DNA of 8,832 bases, taken from assembly GCA_003541675.1 (NCBI GenBank), contig DPMC01000116.1, positions 555 through 9,386 of the forward strand, given 5' to 3'. The stretch's first letter is position 1; each line of letters begins with the position of its first letter. Below are positions 6,353 through 8,832 of this stretch, piece by piece. The notes below the pieces were generated by a model, which saw only the letters and a list, made by a program, of their open reading frames with translations, had not been told where the DNA came from and did no database searches. Source of the DNA: Acidimicrobiaceae bacterium (GTDB taxonomy: Bacteria > Actinomycetota > Acidimicrobiia > Acidimicrobiales > MedAcidi-G1). A program made the position numbers and the translations under genes.

Positions 6353-7153
6353 ATGGCGTGGGCACTGGACCTTGACGGCGTTGTCTGGCGGGGTACCGAC
6401 GGGGTACCGGGGGCGGGTGAAGCAGTCCGACTCCTGCAGGATTCGGGTGAGCGCGTCCTATTCGTGACAAATAACTCGGGTCGGCCGGTTTCTGACACCG
6501 AAGACAAGTTGGCTGGTCTGGGAATCGACGCCATGGGTGGCGTGGTCACGTCGGGAATGGCCGCCGCCCGTCTGGTGGTCCCCGGAGAGCGGGTGCTGGG
6601 GATGTGTGGTCCCGGTTGCCGCGAGGAGCTCGAACGGGTGGGTGCCGAGGTGGTGCGGGACGGGATGGTCGACACGGTGGTGGTCGGCTTCCACGATGAC
6701 TTCGACTACCGGGGCCTGACGGCCGCCGTGCAGGCGGTCCTAGGGGGCGCCCGACTGCTGGGCACCAACGATGACGTGACCTTCCCGGCCCACGACGGGT
6801 TACGGCCCGGAGCCGGCTCGTTGCTGGCCGCGGTGGTTGCCGCTACGGGGGCGACGCCCGAACTGGCGGGCAAGCCCTACGGGCCGATGTGTGAGCTGGT
6901 CCGCGATCTGGCAGACGCCGGGGACGTTGAAAAGGAGTCCGCTGGCACCGCGGAGACGGGCCACGTGATGGTGGGGGACCGGCCCGACACTGATGGGCGA
7001 TTTGCCCGGGCGTTGGGCTGGCGTTGGTCTCTGGTCCTCTCAGGCCTGATCGGGAAGGACGATCTGCCGGTGGATCCCGATTCCGACACGGTGCACGACG
7101 ACCTGCTCGCATGTGTCCTCGAGTACCTGGGTGAACGGGAGCGTCTGGGGTGA
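6353..7153 (+). CDS. HAD subfamily IIA phosphatase (Rv1692/NagD-like)
   Basis: A 266-residue haloacid dehalogenase-type phosphatase that hydrolyses a small phosphate ester through an aspartyl-phosphate. All four HAD motifs are present: DLDGV (6-10) with nucleophile D6 and acid/base D8, VTNNSGRP (38-45) for motif II, the AGKP lysine K174 for motif III, and GDRPDTD (208-214) for motif IV with its Mg-binding aspartates. The cap sits between motifs II and III, as in the IIA (NagD/phosphoglycolate phosphatase) group. M. tuberculosis Rv1692, in the same position before tlyA, is reported to be a glycerol-3-phosphate phosphatase in phospholipid recycling; the same role here is an inference from synteny. 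The short insert before motif IV (about 190-203) is Glu/Ala-rich and may be a loop. ATG 6353 lies five residues before the first motif strand, as usual in the family, but it has only a poor Shine-Dalgarno sequence, so translation may depend on ribosomes finishing korB 15 bp upstream. The stop overlaps the tlyA start by four bases. Confidence 0.88.
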   Translation: MAWALDLDGVVWRGTDGVPGAGEAVRLLQDSGERVLFVTNNSGRPVSDTEDKLAGLGIDAMGGVVTSGMAAARLVVPGERVLGMCGPGCREELERVGAEVVRDGMVDTVVVGFHDDFDYRGLTAAVQAVLGGARLLGTNDDVTFPAHDGLRPGAGSLLAAVVAATGATPELAGKPYGPMCELVRDLADAGDVEKESAGTAETGHVMVGDRPDTDGRFARALGWRWSLVLSGLIGKDDLPVDPDSDTVHDDLLACVLEYLGERERLG

Positions 7154-7965
7154 GTGCCCGCCGGCGTCTCGACCTGGAGCTGGTGCGACGCGGGTTGGTT
7201 GAGGGGCGAGGCGCGGCCCAGGACGTCATCGAGGATGGTCGGGTGACGGTGGACGGGGCGCCGGCCGATAAGGCGGCGCGCCTCGTGGATCCGGGGCAGG
7301 CCGTGGTCGTGACAGGAGCGCCGCCGAAGTACGTGTCCCGTGGTGGTCGGAAGTTGGAGGCCGCCCTCGACCGGTTCGGGATTGATCCGACCGGCCACCG
7401 GGTGGTCGACGTTGGGGCGAGCACCGGCGGCTTTACCGATTGCGTACTTCAACGTGGTGCGGTCTCGGTGGTGGCCATCGACGTGGGGCGGGGTCAGCTC
7501 CACCAACGGCTAATGGTCGATGATCGGGTGGCGGTCCACGAGCGGACCAACGTCCGGGGGGTCGACGGGACAGCCCTCGGCGCTCCGTTCGGGCTGCTGG
7601 TAGCCGATCTCTCGTTCATTTCGCTACGAACCGTGATGCCTGACCTAGTCGGGTTGGTGGCTGAAGGCGCTTCTCTGGTGCTGCTGGTAAAGCCCCAGTT
7701 CGAGGCTGGAAAGGCCGAGGTAGATCGGGGAAGCGGTGTGATCCGGGACCCCGAGGTCTGGTTGACGGTGCTCAAGGCGGTCGACGTTTCGGTTCGCGGG
7801 CACGCAGCGGCCATCATGGAGGGGATGCCTTCTCCGATCACCGGTGCCGATGGAAACGTGGAGTTCCTCGTGCACGTGCGCGCCGGCACAGTGGGAACGC
7901 CACTGGACGCAACAGGTCTGGTGGCTGAGGCCCTTCGATCCCGGGAGCAGGCGGTGGATCGCTGA
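7150..7965 (+). CDS. tlyA: TlyA 2'-O-ribose rRNA methyltransferase (type II-like)
   Basis: TlyA methylates the 2'-OH of C1409 in 16S rRNA and C1920 in 23S rRNA using S-adenosylmethionine; in mycobacteria these marks make ribosomes sensitive to capreomycin and viomycin. The 271-residue product has an N-terminal S4 RNA-binding domain (about 4-60), a linker ending in KYVSRGGRKLE (60-70), then a Rossmann-like methyltransferase domain with the SAM loop VDVGASTGGFTD (86-97). The four residues K68, D153 (ADLSF), K181 (VKPQFE) and E238 (GNVEFL) line up with the reported K-D-K-E catalytic set of M. tuberculosis TlyA. The N-terminal LDLELVRRGLVEGR and the C-terminal extension after 245 match the longer type II enzymes that modify both rRNAs, rather than type I. 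The mycobacterial linker RAWV is PKYV here. The GTG start has GGGAG at 7137-7141 eight bases upstream and overlaps the HAD stop as GTGA. The stop overlaps nadK as TGATG. Confidence 0.94.
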   Translation: MSARRRLDLELVRRGLVEGRGAAQDVIEDGRVTVDGAPADKAARLVDPGQAVVVTGAPPKYVSRGGRKLEAALDRFGIDPTGHRVVDVGASTGGFTDCVLQRGAVSVVAIDVGRGQLHQRLMVDDRVAVHERTNVRGVDGTALGAPFGLLVADLSFISLRTVMPDLVGLVAEGASLVLLVKPQFEAGKAEVDRGSGVIRDPEVWLTVLKAVDVSVRGHAAAIMEGMPSPITGADGNVEFLVHVRAGTVGTPLDATGLVAEALRSREQAVDR

Positions 7966-8804
7966 TGGCGCTCGTCGTGCTAGTCGTCCACGAGGAGCGC
8001 CCCGAGGCTGTAGCTCAGGCCGACGCTTTGGCTGCTGTCCTGGTGGGCGACGGCCATCAGGTAAACCGCTCCGACGATCCCGGCTTCACGACTACGGGTA
8101 TGGATGACGCCACGGATCTGGTGGTGAGCCTGGGCGGGGACGGGTCGATCCTGCGGGCCGTCGACCTCCTGGATGGCCGGTCCGCTCCGATCCTGGGGGT
8201 GAACCACGGCGAACTGGGGTATCTGGCCACCGTGGAGCCCGCCGACGCCCACGCTTCGGTGGTTCGGGTATTGGCCGGCGAACACGATCTTGAGGAGCGG
8301 ATGATGCTCAGGGTCGAGGTGTACCGGGCCGGCGCTTCGGCGACTGCCCCCGAGGTGATCGACCATGCCCTCAACGAAGTCGTCGTCGAGCGGAGTGCCG
8401 GCGGCCAGACCATCCGGGTGGGAGTATCTCTCGACGGCGAGTCGTTCACCTCTTACGCTGCTGACGGATTGATCGCCGCCACGCCCACCGGGTCGACGGC
8501 CTACGCCTTCTCGGCACGTGGACCAATCGTGGATCCGCTGCATCGGGCTATCCAACTGACGCCCGTGTCGCCCCACATGCTCTTCGACCGGACCCTGGTT
8601 CTGGAACCATCCACCGAAGTGGGCATGGAGGTTCTGGGCAGACGGGCCGCCACCTGCACGGTGGACGGCCGGTCGGTGGCCGACCTTGCTGGGGGAGATC
8701 GTGTCATGTGTACGGCTGCCGACAGGGTGGTCCGTCTGGTGACCTTCGGCCCCCGAGACCTCCGCGGCCTGCTGGTGAACCGTTTCGGGCTCGCCGACCG
8801 TTGA
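7965..8804 (+). CDS. nadK: NAD kinase
   Basis: NAD kinase phosphorylates NAD to NADP using ATP or polyphosphate (EC 2.7.1.23), the only route to NADP in most cells, in the cytoplasm. The 279-residue product has the signature GGDGS (57-61) with catalytic D59, the NHGELGYL variant (80-87) of the usual NxGxLGFL motif, the ALNE motif (135-138) that holds the adenosine part of NAD, and the glycine/threonine-rich DGLIAATPTGSTAY (167-180). The later VSPHMLFDRTLVL segment (201-213) and the final beta sandwich are also typical. There is no long N-terminal extension, as expected for a bacterial enzyme. Translation begins at ATG 7965, which shares its A with the tlyA stop; a modest GGTGGA (7953-7958) lies six bases upstream. 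In M. tuberculosis the orthologue Rv1695 (ppnK) also follows tlyA directly, with recN next. The protein ends at TGA 8802-8804, so it is complete. Confidence 0.95.
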   Translation: MALVVLVVHEERPEAVAQADALAAVLVGDGHQVNRSDDPGFTTTGMDDATDLVVSLGGDGSILRAVDLLDGRSAPILGVNHGELGYLATVEPADAHASVVRVLAGEHDLEERMMLRVEVYRAGASATAPEVIDHALNEVVVERSAGGQTIRVGVSLDGESFTSYAADGLIAATPTGSTAYAFSARGPIVDPLHRAIQLTPVSPHMLFDRTLVLEPSTEVGMEVLGRRAATCTVDGRSVADLAGGDRVMCTAADRVVRLVTFGPRDLRGLLVNRFGLADR

Positions 8805-8832
8805 GAGTGAGACCCGCTGTCACACCCGTTGG
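8805..8832 (+). other. Start of the downstream region, probably leading to recN
   Basis: Only 28 bases remain after nadK. By synteny with actinobacteria the next gene should be recN, a DNA repair ATPase. Possible starts are TTG 8801, overlapping the nadK stop, or GTG 8807, both in the same open frame to the window end. However, the few residues encoded (from GTG: MRPAVTPV) do not resemble the usual RecN beginning, which has a hydrophobic-acidic strand soon after Met. The real start may lie beyond the window, or a different gene may follow. Confidence 0.25.

Noticed and set aside
6390..6409. Two copies of GGGGTACCG at the start of the HAD gene
   Set aside because: They lie in normal coding sequence at the usual Gly/Pro-rich loop after the first HAD motif; two copies in GC-rich codons are explained by chance.

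Overview
The window is a high-GC, densely coding stretch of chromosome with every supported gene on the + strand. It most likely comes from an actinomycete (Actinomycetota). The order TPR protein, HAD phosphatase, tlyA, nadK matches, from memory, the Mycobacterium tuberculosis order Rv1691, Rv1692, (Rv1693), Rv1694, Rv1695, with recN next. The large KorA with fused gamma and alpha domains and the two-subunit KOR are also of the actinobacterial type. A lineage outside the mycobacteria, perhaps Acidimicrobiia, is plausible, but this is a guess from gene content and base composition.

Layout. Positions 1-1071 hold a TPR protein whose N-terminus lies outside the window and starts with Arg-Gly-Gly-Ser repeats. 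A 219-bp gap (1072-1290) carries a possible promoter and a hairpin. Positions 1291-2343 encode a class I fructose-bisphosphate aldolase of the bacterial FbaB/DhnA type, followed 49 bp later by an enoyl-CoA hydratase/isomerase-family protein (2393-3235) that lacks the usual second catalytic glutamate. A second gap (3236-3377) holds an inverted repeat and a promoter-like pair. Then comes a tightly packed run: korA (3378-5288), korB (5288-6337), a HAD-IIA phosphatase (6353-7153), tlyA (7150-7965) and nadK (7965-8804). Junctions in this run overlap by 1 or 4 bases or are separated by only 15 bp. The last 28 bases probably lead into the next gene, expected to be recN.

How the genes fit together. 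KorA and KorB form 2-oxoglutarate:ferredoxin oxidoreductase, which makes succinyl-CoA and reduced ferredoxin in the TCA cycle. The aldolase serves glycolysis or gluconeogenesis. The HAD protein, TlyA and NadK are a conserved actinobacterial housekeeping cluster (phosphate-ester recycling, rRNA ribose methylation, NADP synthesis). The notable point is that central-carbon genes sit inside that cluster, and the kor promoter region appears to be the only strong candidate upstream of it. I found no CRISPR array, mobile element, tRNA, rRNA, toxin-antitoxin or defence system. Apart from the points listed as findings, this is an ordinary housekeeping region.
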